A DNA stretch of 5,682 nucleotides from positions 1 through 5,682 of the forward strand of contig JARXAU010000072.1 of NCBI GenBank assembly GCA_029865675.1, written 5' to 3'. The notes below the pieces were generated by a model. The model had not been told where the DNA came from. It searched no databases and saw only the letters and a program-made list of their open reading frames with translations. The translations under genes and the position numbers were made by a program. Origin of the DNA: Rhodoferax sp. (GTDB lineage Bacteria; Pseudomonadota; Gammaproteobacteria; Burkholderiales; Burkholderiaceae_C). Of the stretch, positions 1-5,682 are shown in pieces (position 1 is the first letter of the stretch; each line of letters starts with the position of its first letter).

Positions 1-166
1 GGATCAGTGCGCGGTACTGTTCGTGCGACTGCCCGTCGCGCCCCACGCCGATGATGCGCCCGCCCTCGGGCAGCGTGCCGTGGCGAAAGGCCTGGAACAG
101 GGCGGGCATCAACTTGCGCCACACCAGATCGCCAGTGCCGCCAAACAAAACAAGGTCGAAGCTCAT
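1..166 (-). CDS. zwf: Glucose-6-phosphate 1-dehydrogenase, amino-terminal fragment (continues beyond the left edge)
   Basis: Cytoplasmic enzyme that oxidises glucose-6-phosphate to 6-phosphogluconolactone while reducing NADP+ (or NAD+), the entry to the oxidative pentose phosphate and Entner-Doudoroff routes. Only the first 55 codons are present, running off the window at base 1. The visible protein starts MSFDLVLFGGTGDLVWRK and continues to a GRIIGVGRDG segment. The FGGTGDL(x)xRKLxPALF block at residues 8-24 is the nucleotide-binding Rossmann turn and following helix characteristic of Zwf. The substrate-binding and catalytic histidine regions lie outside the window. The ATG at 164-166 is chosen because the family motif begins almost at once after it. 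No clear Shine-Dalgarno sequence precedes it; the upstream stretch is pyrimidine-rich on this strand. It is divergent from tal, with a shared 133-bp regulatory gap holding an inverted repeat 22 bp upstream of this start. Confidence 0.94.
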   Translation of the reverse strand, partial: MSFDLVLFGGTGDLVWRKLMPALFQAFRHGTLPEGGRIIGVGRDGQSHEQYRALI

Positions 167-188
167 ACGGGTCTGAAAGAAGAAGGGT

Positions 189-236
189 TGTTGATAAGTT
201 ACATAATATGCGCGCTGGTAATGTAACTTTGTTTCA
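189..236. promoter_or_regulatory. Probable operator in the zwf/tal divergent gap: paired HexR-like palindromes forming a perfect 9-bp inverted repeat
   Basis: AAGTTACAT at 196-204 and ATGTAACTT at 221-229 are exact reverse complements separated by 16 bp. Each arm belongs to a 15-bp imperfect palindrome: TGTTGATAAGTTACA at 189-203 and TGTAACTTTGTTTCA at 222-236. Both fit the form TGTA-N7-TACA with one mismatch in the eight outer bases. That is roughly the operator I recall for HexR, an RpiR-family repressor that senses 2-keto-3-deoxy-6-phosphogluconate and controls zwf and related sugar genes in proteobacteria. Their centres are 33 bp apart, about three helical turns. The repeats are seen directly; assignment to HexR rests on motif memory and gene context, and no regulator gene is visible here. 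One mirrored site pair could serve both transcripts. A different regulator, or a cruciform with no regulator, remains possible. Confidence 0.45.
202..208. promoter_or_regulatory. Overlapping -10-like hexamers for tal (plus) and zwf (minus)
   Basis: CATAAT at 202-207 on the plus strand matches the sigma-70 -10 consensus at five of six positions. TATTAT, read on the minus strand over 208-203, matches at four of six and would give zwf a leader of about 30 nt. They sit in the only AT-rich patch of the gap and overlap the right end of the first HexR-like palindrome, so a bound repressor would block both. I find no convincing -35 hexamer at 16-18 bp from either, so these are weak calls. Confidence 0.25.
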
Positions 237-299
237 TTGATAATTCAAGCGCCTTTTGGTCGCGAGGCACATTTCACCCCATCCCCGGAAAAAACTCCC

Positions 300-1247
300 A
301 TGAATCAACTCGACGCGCTCAAACAATTCACCACCGTGGTGGCCGACACCGGCGACTTCAAGCAGCTCGGCGCCTTTAGACCGCAAGACGCCACGACCAA
401 CCCCTCGCTGATTCTCAAGGCAGTGCAAAAGCCCGACTACGCGCCACTGCTAAGCGCCACCGTGACGCAGCACCGGGGCCAGGCGCTGGACGTGGTGATG
501 GACCATTTGCTGGTGCGTTTTGGCTGCGAGATTTTGTCCCTCATTCCTGGGCGCGTGTCCACCGAAGTGGATGCGCGCCTGAGCTTTGACACTGCCGCCA
601 CCGTGGCGCGTGGCCAGCGCCTGATTGCCCTGTACCAGGCGCAAGGCATCGCAGCAGAGCGCGTGCTGATCAAAGTAGCAGCAACTTGGGAAGGCATTCA
701 GGCCGCTGCGCAGCTAGAGCGGGAAGGCATTCACACCAACCTGACCCTGCTGTTTTCGTTTTGCCAGGCCGTGGCGTGCGGGCAGGCAAAAGTTCAACTC
801 ATCTCGCCGTTTGTCGGCCGTATTTACGACTGGTACAAAAAATCGGCTGGTGCCGCCTGGGTAGAAGCCGATATGGCGGGCGTCAATGACCCCGGCGTGA
901 AATCAGTGGGCCAGATTTACAACTACTACAAGCGGCACGGCATCGCCACCGAGGTGATGGGTGCTAGCTTTCGCAATCTGGGCCAGATCACCGCGTTGGC
1001 CGGTTGCGATTTGCTCACCATCAGCCCCGATTTGCTGGCCATCTTGGCGGCCACCGAGGCGCCCTTGACGCACTGCCTCAGCGCCAGCGCCGCGCAGCAG
1101 ACGGACATTGCGCCCGTGCACTTTGACGAGAGCAGCTTCCGTTTTGCCTTGAACGATGACGCCATGGCCACCGAAAAACTGGCCGAGGGCATTCGCGCTT
1201 TCTGCGTGGACGCCGTCAAACTTGAACACCTGTTGCTCGCGGCCTGA
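300..1247 (+). CDS. tal: Transaldolase
   Basis: Cytoplasmic non-oxidative pentose phosphate enzyme that moves a dihydroxyacetone unit from sedoheptulose-7-phosphate to glyceraldehyde-3-phosphate, giving erythrose-4-phosphate and fructose-6-phosphate. The 315-residue product matches TalB-type enzymes (about 317 aa) from end to end. Visible landmarks are TTVVADTGDF with the acidic residue D16, QDATTNPSLIL (N34), GRVSTEVDARLS (E89), RVLIKVAATWEG with the Schiff-base lysine K125, NLTLLFSF (T149), LISPFVGRI and GASFRN (R225). These correspond to E. coli TalB D17, N35, E96, K132, T156, the phosphate site and R228, so it should be active. The ATG at 300 is chosen because residue 1 then aligns with the family start; only a weak GGA (287-289) precedes it. 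An in-frame TTG at 237 would add 21 unconserved residues. It is the first gene of a pair with pgi, 30 bp downstream, and lies behind the shared operator region. Confidence 0.97.
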   Translation: MNQLDALKQFTTVVADTGDFKQLGAFRPQDATTNPSLILKAVQKPDYAPLLSATVTQHRGQALDVVMDHLLVRFGCEILSLIPGRVSTEVDARLSFDTAATVARGQRLIALYQAQGIAAERVLIKVAATWEGIQAAAQLEREGIHTNLTLLFSFCQAVACGQAKVQLISPFVGRIYDWYKKSAGAAWVEADMAGVNDPGVKSVGQIYNYYKRHGIATEVMGASFRNLGQITALAGCDLLTISPDLLAILAATEAPLTHCLSASAAQQTDIAPVHFDESSFRFALNDDAMATEKLAEGIRAFCVDAVKLEHLLLAA

Positions 1248-1277
1248 GCGCCGCCCTAGCCCCTGAAAGAGCCCCAC

Positions 1278-2831
1278 ATGACCCGCACCCGCTGTGACCG
1301 CACGCCCGCCTGGGCGCAATTGCATGCCGCTTATCAGGCCAGCGGCAAAGACTTTGACTTGCGCGACGCCTTTGCCGCCGACCCCCAGCGCTTTGCCCAG
1401 TTCAGCCAGGCCGCACCCCTGGTGTTCGCCGACCTGTCCAAAAATCGCATCGACGCCGCCACGCAGGCGCTCTTGTTCCAGCTGGCGCGCGAGTCCGGCC
1501 TGTTGGCGCACCGCGACGCCATGTTTGCAGGCAAAGTGATCAACACCACCGAGCAGCGCGAGGTCTGGCACACGCTCTTGCGCGCCCCGGCCGATGCCGC
1601 CACCGCCAGCGCCCATGAGGCGCAAGCACTGGCGCAGGTGCACGGCACGCTGGACGCCATGCTGGCTTTTGCCGAGCGCGTGCGCGCCGACGGCGCCATC
1701 ACCGACATCGTCAACATCGGCATTGGTGGCTCGGACCTGGGGCCGCAAATGGCGGTGCTGGCGCTGGACGCCTTTGCCACCGCCGACAAGCGCCTGCACT
1801 TTGTCAGCAATGTGGATGGCCACGAGCTGGCGGCCACGCTGGCCAAGCTCAAAGCCAGCAGCACCTTGTTTGTGGTGGCCAGCAAAACCTTTACCACCAT
1901 CGAGACCATGACCAACGCCCAGTCCGCCAAGCGCTGGTTTGAGAGCCCAGGCGGGGTGGACGTGGCGCGCCACTTTGCCGCGCTGACCACCAACGTGGCC
2001 GCTGCGAATGCCTTTGGCATCACCACCACTTTTGGCTTTTGGGACTGGGTGGGTGGGCGCTATTCGCTGTGGTCGGCCATTGGCTTGCCGCTGGCCATTG
2101 CCATTGGCGCGGACGGCTTTCGCGAATTTTTGGCCGGAGCCCACGCCATGGACCAGCACTTTCGCAGCGAGCCCTTAGAGGCCAATTTGCCGGTGCGGCT
2201 GGGCCTGCTGGACGTCTGGTACCGCAACCTCCACGGCTTTAGCAGCCGCTCCATCGCCCCTTACCACAGCGCCCTGCGCCGCCTGCCCGCGTATTTGCAG
2301 CAGCTGGAGATGGAAAGCAACGGCAAGCGCGTGGACGCCAGCGGCGCGGCGCTGCCCTTTGGCACCTCGCCCGTGCTGTGGGGTGAACCGGGTACCAACG
2401 GCCAGCACGCGTATTTTCAGATGCTGCACCAGGGCACGGACGTGGTGCCGGTGGAGTTTGTGGCCGTCAAAAAAGCGCGCCACACCCTGGACGCCCACCA
2501 CCCGCTGCTGCTGGCCAATGTGCTGGCCCAAGCCCAGGCGCTGATGGTGGGCAAGTCGGACGCCGGTGGCCACAAGCACTTTCCGGGCAACCGTCCCAGC
2601 ACCTTCTTGCTGCTCGACGACCTGACCCCCGCGTCCCTGGGCGCATTGATCGCCTTGCAAGAACACCGCGTGTTCGTCAGCGGCGCGCTGTGGGGCATCA
2701 ACAGCTTTGACCAGTGGGGCGTGGAACTGGGGAAAGTGCTGGCCAAAGACATTGCCCCGCGCCTGGAGAGTGGCGACACCACGGGGCTGGATGGGTCTAC
2801 GGCGGGCTTGTTGGGGATGTTGCGGGCTTAG
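1278..2831 (+). CDS. pgi: Glucose-6-phosphate isomerase
   Basis: Cytoplasmic enzyme interconverting glucose-6-phosphate and fructose-6-phosphate, linking glycolysis/gluconeogenesis to the product of Tal and the substrate of Zwf. The product is 517 residues (E. coli Pgi has 549) and complete. Sugar-phosphate contacts are visible in NIGIGGSDLG (146-155), SNVDGHEL (177-184) and SKTFTTIETM (202-211). Both family signatures are present: DWVGGRYSLWSAIG (256-269) and the block at 469-486 containing NSFDQWGVELGK. Catalytic candidates are E370 in WGEPGTNGQHA, H402 in ARHTLDAHH and K486. In an ungapped alignment with E. coli, H402 falls one residue later than H386, so the exact role of R401/H402 is worth checking. 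AAAGAG at 1266-1271 is a modest ribosome binding site 6 bp before the ATG. The 30-bp gap after tal, with no terminator, points to cotranscription. Confidence 0.97.
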   Translation: MTRTRCDRTPAWAQLHAAYQASGKDFDLRDAFAADPQRFAQFSQAAPLVFADLSKNRIDAATQALLFQLARESGLLAHRDAMFAGKVINTTEQREVWHTLLRAPADAATASAHEAQALAQVHGTLDAMLAFAERVRADGAITDIVNIGIGGSDLGPQMAVLALDAFATADKRLHFVSNVDGHELAATLAKLKASSTLFVVASKTFTTIETMTNAQSAKRWFESPGGVDVARHFAALTTNVAAANAFGITTTFGFWDWVGGRYSLWSAIGLPLAIAIGADGFREFLAGAHAMDQHFRSEPLEANLPVRLGLLDVWYRNLHGFSSRSIAPYHSALRRLPAYLQQLEMESNGKRVDASGAALPFGTSPVLWGEPGTNGQHAYFQMLHQGTDVVPVEFVAVKKARHTLDAHHPLLLANVLAQAQALMVGKSDAGGHKHFPGNRPSTFLLLDDLTPASLGALIALQEHRVFVSGALWGINSFDQWGVELGKVLAKDIAPRLESGDTTGLDGSTAGLLGMLRA

Positions 2832-2986
2832 GGCCAGCTTGGCGCGCACCATTGCCGTAACAAGCACCCGCTTGACAGCTTTTCGCACCTTTTGCGCAGG
2901 GCTGACTAAGCGCATTTTCGCGCCTACATGCGGATACAAGCTACTTACGGTGGCACTGATGGAAAATGCCGCTCGATAACTGTTTA

Positions 2987-3000
2987 TTGCCAAAGGCAAG
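2987..3000 (+). promoter_or_regulatory. Ribosome binding site of the ATPase gene inside a small hairpin
   Basis: AAAGG at 2992-2996 is a good Shine-Dalgarno match 7 bp before the ATG at 3004 and supports that start. It lies in a compact inverted repeat, TTGCC (2987-2991), loop AAA, GGCAA (2995-2999), so the GG of the site would be paired in the transcript. Such a short stem might damp translation modestly. No matching regulator or ligand-binding element is evident, and the pairing could be chance. Confidence 0.35.
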
Positions 3001-3003
3001 CCC

Positions 3004-4155
3004 ATGCTGCTCACCAACATCCGATTGAAGAACTGGCGCAATTTTCAGACCTTAGATGTACCCCTGCGCGGTGTGTCTTACATACTAGGGCCCAATGCAT
3101 CGGGGAAGTCCAACCTAATGGATGCCTTGCGTTTTTTGCGCGATGTCAGCAAGACAAAAGGCGGCGGCTTGCAAGCCGCCATTGCAGAGCGCGGGGGCAT
3201 TTCAAAAGTGCGTTGTTTGCATGCCCGTCGTGACCCAGAGGTCGAGATTGACATTGAACTGAGCGAGGAGTTGGATCATCCTTGCAAATGGCGCTATGTG
3301 TTGGCGTTCAAGCCCGAGGGCAAAGGCGCCCAACGTCTGCTGGTTTCACGCGAGCAGGTTTGGGAAAACGGTAACTTGGTGCTGAACCGTCCTGGCAAAG
3401 GTGATGAGGCAGATGTGCTGTTGCGCACACAAACGCATTTAGAGCAGATTCAGACCAACATCAAATTCCGCGAGGTGGGGGATTTTTTGAGTCAAATCAC
3501 CTATTTGCATCTGGTGCCCCAACTCTTGCGTTTTGGCGAAAAAATTGGTGGTCATCGTCTGACGGATGACCCCTTTGGTCAAGGTTTTTTGGAGCGACTG
3601 GCCAAAACGCCTGAAAAAACTCGCACTTCCCGACTAAAAAAGATATCGGCAGCCTTGAAGCTGGCTGTCCCTCAATTTGACGAGTTGCGCTTTAGGAAGG
3701 ATGAAATGGGCCATCCGCACCTCGAAGCCCTTTATGCCCACCACCGCCCCAACGCAGGATGGCAGTCAGAGGAGCATTTTTCTGATGGCACGTTGCGCTT
3801 GTTAGGCTTGCTGTGGGCGCTGTTGGAAGGCAGTTCCATGCTGCTGCTGGAAGAGCCTGAGATTTCTTTGAATGACGCGATCGTGAAAGAAGTTCCCTTG
3901 ATCGTAGATCGCTTGCAGCGGAACCGGAAAACCAAGCGACAAGTGGTCTTGACCACGCACAGCGATGCATTGCTAAGCAACCCAGGCATTGATGAGCGCG
4001 GAGTGTTGATTTTGGAGACTGGCAAGCAAGGGACAACCGGACGACCGCTGGATGCCATTGAAAAGCAGGCCTTGGGCAGTGGCTTAAGTGTGGCCGAAGT
4101 GGTCTTGCCCAAAACGCGACCTGAAAATGTCAATCAGCTAGGGTTTTGGCAATGA
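3004..4155 (+). CDS. RecF/OLD-type AAA ATPase (AAA_15/AAA_21 group), partner of the downstream TOPRIM-like protein
   Basis: Predicted cytoplasmic ATPase of the SMC/ABC-like superfamily, 383 residues, soluble, with no signal or membrane segment. Domain marks in order: amino-terminal strand MLLTNIRLKNWRNF typical of RecF/OLD/AAA_15 proteins; Walker A GPNASGKS (29-36, K35); a divergent middle (about 60-250); an ABC-like signature FSDGTLRLLGL (259-269); Walker B MLLLEEPEISL (279-289, E283/E284); and a switch-histidine motif TTHS (317-320, H319). All ATPase motifs are intact. The usual LHP after Walker B is SLND here. No TOPRIM or other nuclease domain follows; the protein ends about 60 residues after TTHS, so any effector must be the next gene, which overlaps by ATGA. 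The known families act in DNA repair, phage exclusion or as the sensor of two-gene defence systems; which applies here is inference. GC content is visibly lower than in pgi, suggesting transfer. Substrate and trigger are unknown. Confidence 0.85.
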   Translation: MLLTNIRLKNWRNFQTLDVPLRGVSYILGPNASGKSNLMDALRFLRDVSKTKGGGLQAAIAERGGISKVRCLHARRDPEVEIDIELSEELDHPCKWRYVLAFKPEGKGAQRLLVSREQVWENGNLVLNRPGKGDEADVLLRTQTHLEQIQTNIKFREVGDFLSQITYLHLVPQLLRFGEKIGGHRLTDDPFGQGFLERLAKTPEKTRTSRLKKISAALKLAVPQFDELRFRKDEMGHPHLEALYAHHRPNAGWQSEEHFSDGTLRLLGLLWALLEGSSMLLLEEPEISLNDAIVKEVPLIVDRLQRNRKTKRQVVLTTHSDALLSNPGIDERGVLILETGKQGTTGRPLDAIEKQALGSGLSVAEVVLPKTRPENVNQLGFWQ

Positions 4156-4754
4156 TTCCGATCGCGGTGGCCACGGAAGATGAACTTAGTGAAGCCGTGG
4201 CACTTCGACTTATTTCTGAGTTGAAACGTCCTCATCAGGTGACCATGAAATTGGGGCGTAAAGGAAGTGGCTACCTGCGGTCAAAGATGGGTAATTGGTG
4301 CCAAATGGCCGATCGGCAAATCATGATGGTTTTGACGGACTTAGACCGCGCCAATTGCCTGCTTGAGTTTCGAGACCAGTGGCTGGCTAACCGACCTTTG
4401 CCTGAAACGCTGGTGTTCAGAATCGCCGTCCGAGAGGTGGAATCCTGGGCATTGGCTGACCATGAGGCCATGCGCCAGTTGGTGGGCAAAAAAGGTGTTC
4501 TGCCGACTGCGCCAGACTCCTTGAATGATCCGAAGCAGACCTTGTTGGGATTTGCCAGGATCGCACCCAAAAGTGTTCGGGAAGATTTGCTTAAGGTGAA
4601 CGATGGGCAGTTACGCCAAGGCTTGGGCTACAACGCTCGATTAACGCAGTGGGTCAACACGGCTTGGGACCCCGCACGGGCGGCTGAGCGTTCTCCAAGT
4701 TTGGCGCGAGCGCGGTTTCGGTTGCAGGAAGCTGTGGAAGCGTTTGGACTTTGA
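4152..4754 (+). CDS. TOPRIM-like protein of the DUF4276 type, putative nuclease effector
   Basis: A 200-residue soluble protein with a TOPRIM-like layout. The first strand is IAVATEDELSEAVALRLI (residues 4-21, acidic E9/D10/E14), where the canonical Glu-Gly is replaced by Glu-Asp. A second strand, MMVLTDLDRANC (58-69), carries a DxD pair (D63, D65). Then come a conserved-looking FRIAVREVESWALAD block (89-103; R94, E95, E97, W99), a PDSLNDPKQ segment (121-129) and a basic carboxy-terminal part with WDPARAAERSPSLARAR (172-188). I recall these motifs from conserved hypothetical proteins annotated DUF4276; that assignment is from memory. TOPRIM folds use Glu and DxD to bind metal for nicking or cleavage, so a nuclease role is inferred, not shown. 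The ATG at 4152 overlaps the ATPase stop (ATGA) with AGGG at 4140-4143 as ribosome binding site, preferable to an in-frame TTG at 4146. Tight coupling suggests the two proteins work as a complex. Confidence 0.72.
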   Translation: MIPIAVATEDELSEAVALRLISELKRPHQVTMKLGRKGSGYLRSKMGNWCQMADRQIMMVLTDLDRANCLLEFRDQWLANRPLPETLVFRIAVREVESWALADHEAMRQLVGKKGVLPTAPDSLNDPKQTLLGFARIAPKSVREDLLKVNDGQLRQGLGYNARLTQWVNTAWDPARAAERSPSLARARFRLQEAVEAFGL

Positions 4755-4805
4755 CGCTCTTGGAACGCGAACTATCCTAAAGCAGCTGGTCTTCTTTTGT
4801 ACCGT

Positions 4806-5682
4806 TTAAGTCTTCGCGGGCGCCGCCGCCGCCCTTGCCGCAAACTCCGCCCGCAGCGCCCGCAGCTTCTCGCGCGGGTCTTCTTTGGCGGTGGCCTTGT
4901 CCAGCGCCATCTCCGCAATAAAGCGGCTGGGTAGGGCGGCCACCAGTTCGCGGCCTTTTTTGCGGCGTTTGGTCCAGCTCACCGCCAGGCTGAGCTGGGC
5001 GCGGGTGATGCCTACGTACATCAGGCGGCGCTCTTCTTGCAAATGGGCTTCGCCGGCCTCTAGGGCGCTGGCAGTGGTGGCGGGCGTACTTTCTGCGTCA
5101 GCGGCCTGTTCGCGCAGTTTGAAGGGCAGCATGCCTTCGGTCACGCCCACTAGCATCACGTGCGGCCATTCCAGGCCCTTGGCGGCGTGCAGGGTGGACA
5201 GGGTGACCACGTTTTGGTCGTTCTCGCGTTCGCTGATGGTCGAGAGCAGGGCGATGGTTTGCGAGACTTCGAGCAGGTTTTTGACCTCCCGCGCGGTGCT
5301 CACGCCCGCCGTGTCGTCCACCTGACCGCCGCAGCGCTGGGCCATCCAGTCGCAAAACTCCAGCACGTTGGACCACTTGGCGGCGGCGAGTTTTTCGCTT
5401 TCTTCGCCGTCGTGCAGGTGTTTTTCGTAGCCAATCACTTTGAGCCAGTCGGTCAAGAAGACGCGGGCGTTCTCGGCACCTTGCGTATGTTGGGCGCGAA
5501 ACTGCAGGTCGTTCACATAGCGACCAAACTCGTGTAGGCTGCCCAGCGCCCGGGCTTGCAACACGGCGGCCAGGGACGAGGAGAACAGCGCCTCAAACAA
5601 ACTCAGCTTGTACTGGCTGGCAAACACGCCCAGGCTGCCCAGCGTTTGGTGGCCAATGCCGCGCTTGGGGCTGGTGATGGCG
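4806..5682 (-). CDS. rep: ATP-dependent DNA helicase Rep, carboxy-terminal part (start lies beyond the right edge)
   Basis: Superfamily 1A 3'-5' DNA helicase that assists replication forks past protein roadblocks. The frame is open from the right edge, beginning AITSPKRGIGHQTLGSL, and ends at TAA (4806-4808), giving 292 codons plus one base. Visible marks: the TSPKRGIG(x)xTL segment of helicase domain 2, equivalent to Rep NTPKREVGPATL; an IGYEKHL region matching Rep MDYESWL; motif V TLSTLHAAKGLEWPHV (bases 5157-5204); and motif VI EERRLMYVGITRAQ (bases 4995-5036) with its arginine finger. Walker A and B are outside the window. After PSRFIAEM only about 33 residues remain, an alanine-rich basic tail. 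This lacks the longer Tudor-like tail of UvrD/PcrA, which favours Rep. The linker between motifs V and VI is longer and more Ala/Glu-rich than in E. coli Rep. A GTG at 5625-5627 is internal, not a start. It converges on the TOPRIM-like gene, with a 51-bp gap. Confidence 0.87.
   Translation of the reverse strand, partial: AITSPKRGIGHQTLGSLGVFASQYKLSLFEALFSSSLAAVLQARALGSLHEFGRYVNDLQFRAQHTQGAENARVFLTDWLKVIGYEKHLHDGEESEKLAAAKWSNVLEFCDWMAQRCGGQVDDTAGVSTAREVKNLLEVSQTIALLSTISERENDQNVVTLSTLHAAKGLEWPHVMLVGVTEGMLPFKLREQAADAESTPATTASALEAGEAHLQEERRLMYVGITRAQLSLAVSWTKRRKKGRELVAALPSRFIAEMALDKATAKEDPREKLRALRAEFAARAAAAPAKT

Noticed and set aside
237..299. In-frame TTG upstream start for transaldolase
   Set aside because: It would add 21 residues not found in the family and would begin inside the operator-like repeat. 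The ATG at 300 matches the family start.
903..2159. A 418-codon open frame on the minus strand opposite tal and pgi
   Set aside because: It lies antisense to two unmistakable enzymes. Its translation is Gly/His/Gln-rich without recognisable motifs, as expected from the complement of GC-rich coding DNA.
2872..2877. Perfect TTGACA -35 hexamer upstream of the ATPase gene
   Set aside because: At 16-18 bp downstream the sequence is GC-rich (CGCAGG region) with no -10-like hexamer, so a promoter is not supported. Weak candidates nearer the gene (TGGAAA 2960-2965 with TTTATT 2983-2988) match only four of six each.
2893..2918. Possible terminator after pgi: TGCGC/GCGCA stem with 12-nt loop followed by TTTT
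   Set aside because: The stem is only 5 bp with a long loop and a short T run. Chance pairing is likely in GC-rich sequence.
2175..3041. A 288-codon minus-strand open frame opposite pgi and the following gap
   Set aside because: Same kind of antisense shadow. It crosses the pgi end and the ATPase start and shows no domain.
4146..4151. In-frame TTG start two codons before the chosen ATG of the TOPRIM-like gene
   Set aside because: The ATG at 4152 has better spacing from AGGG and gives a standard ATGA overlap.
4739..4805. Possible terminator between the convergent TOPRIM-like and rep genes (AGCGT/ACGCT stem at 4739-4758)
   Set aside because: It is a 5-bp stem with a 10-nt loop and no T tract. 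Nothing else in the 51-bp gap forms a convincing hairpin.

Overview
The window looks like chromosome from a betaproteobacterium, most likely family Comamonadaceae (Acidovorax/Rhodoferax/Polaromonas-like). The sugar-phosphate genes are GC-rich. The Zwf amino terminus, with GDLVWRKLMPALFQAFRHG, and the 315-residue transaldolase beginning MNQLDALKQFTTVVADTGDF read like that family. This placement rests on recall of protein sequences, not on a search.

Left part (1-2831) is central carbon metabolism. The start of zwf (glucose-6-phosphate dehydrogenase, minus strand, cut by the window edge) diverges from a tal-pgi operon (transaldolase, then glucose-6-phosphate isomerase, plus strand, 30 bp apart). 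The three enzymes share glucose-6-phosphate and fructose-6-phosphate, at the junction of the oxidative and non-oxidative pentose phosphate steps with upper glycolysis and the Entner-Doudoroff route. The 133-bp divergent gap carries a perfect 9-bp inverted repeat. It is built from two 15-bp HexR-like palindromes, so one regulator could control both transcripts.

Middle part (2832-4754) is the accessory-looking section. After a 172-bp gap come two plus-strand genes overlapping by 4 bp (ATGA): a 383-residue RecF/OLD-type ATPase and a 200-residue protein with a TOPRIM-like acidic pattern, resembling the DUF4276 group. Base composition is visibly lower in GC than in the flanking genes. An SMC/ABC-like ATPase paired with a small TOPRIM-type protein is the logic of OLD nucleases and of two-gene anti-phage systems such as PARIS. 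The pair is the best candidate here for a poorly described defence or DNA-processing system, but function is inferred from architecture only.

Right part (4806-5682) is the carboxy-terminal third or more of a Rep-type 3'-5' DNA helicase on the minus strand. It converges on the ATPase/TOPRIM pair across a 51-bp gap in which I see no convincing terminator. I see no tRNA, rRNA, CRISPR array or insertion sequence in the window.
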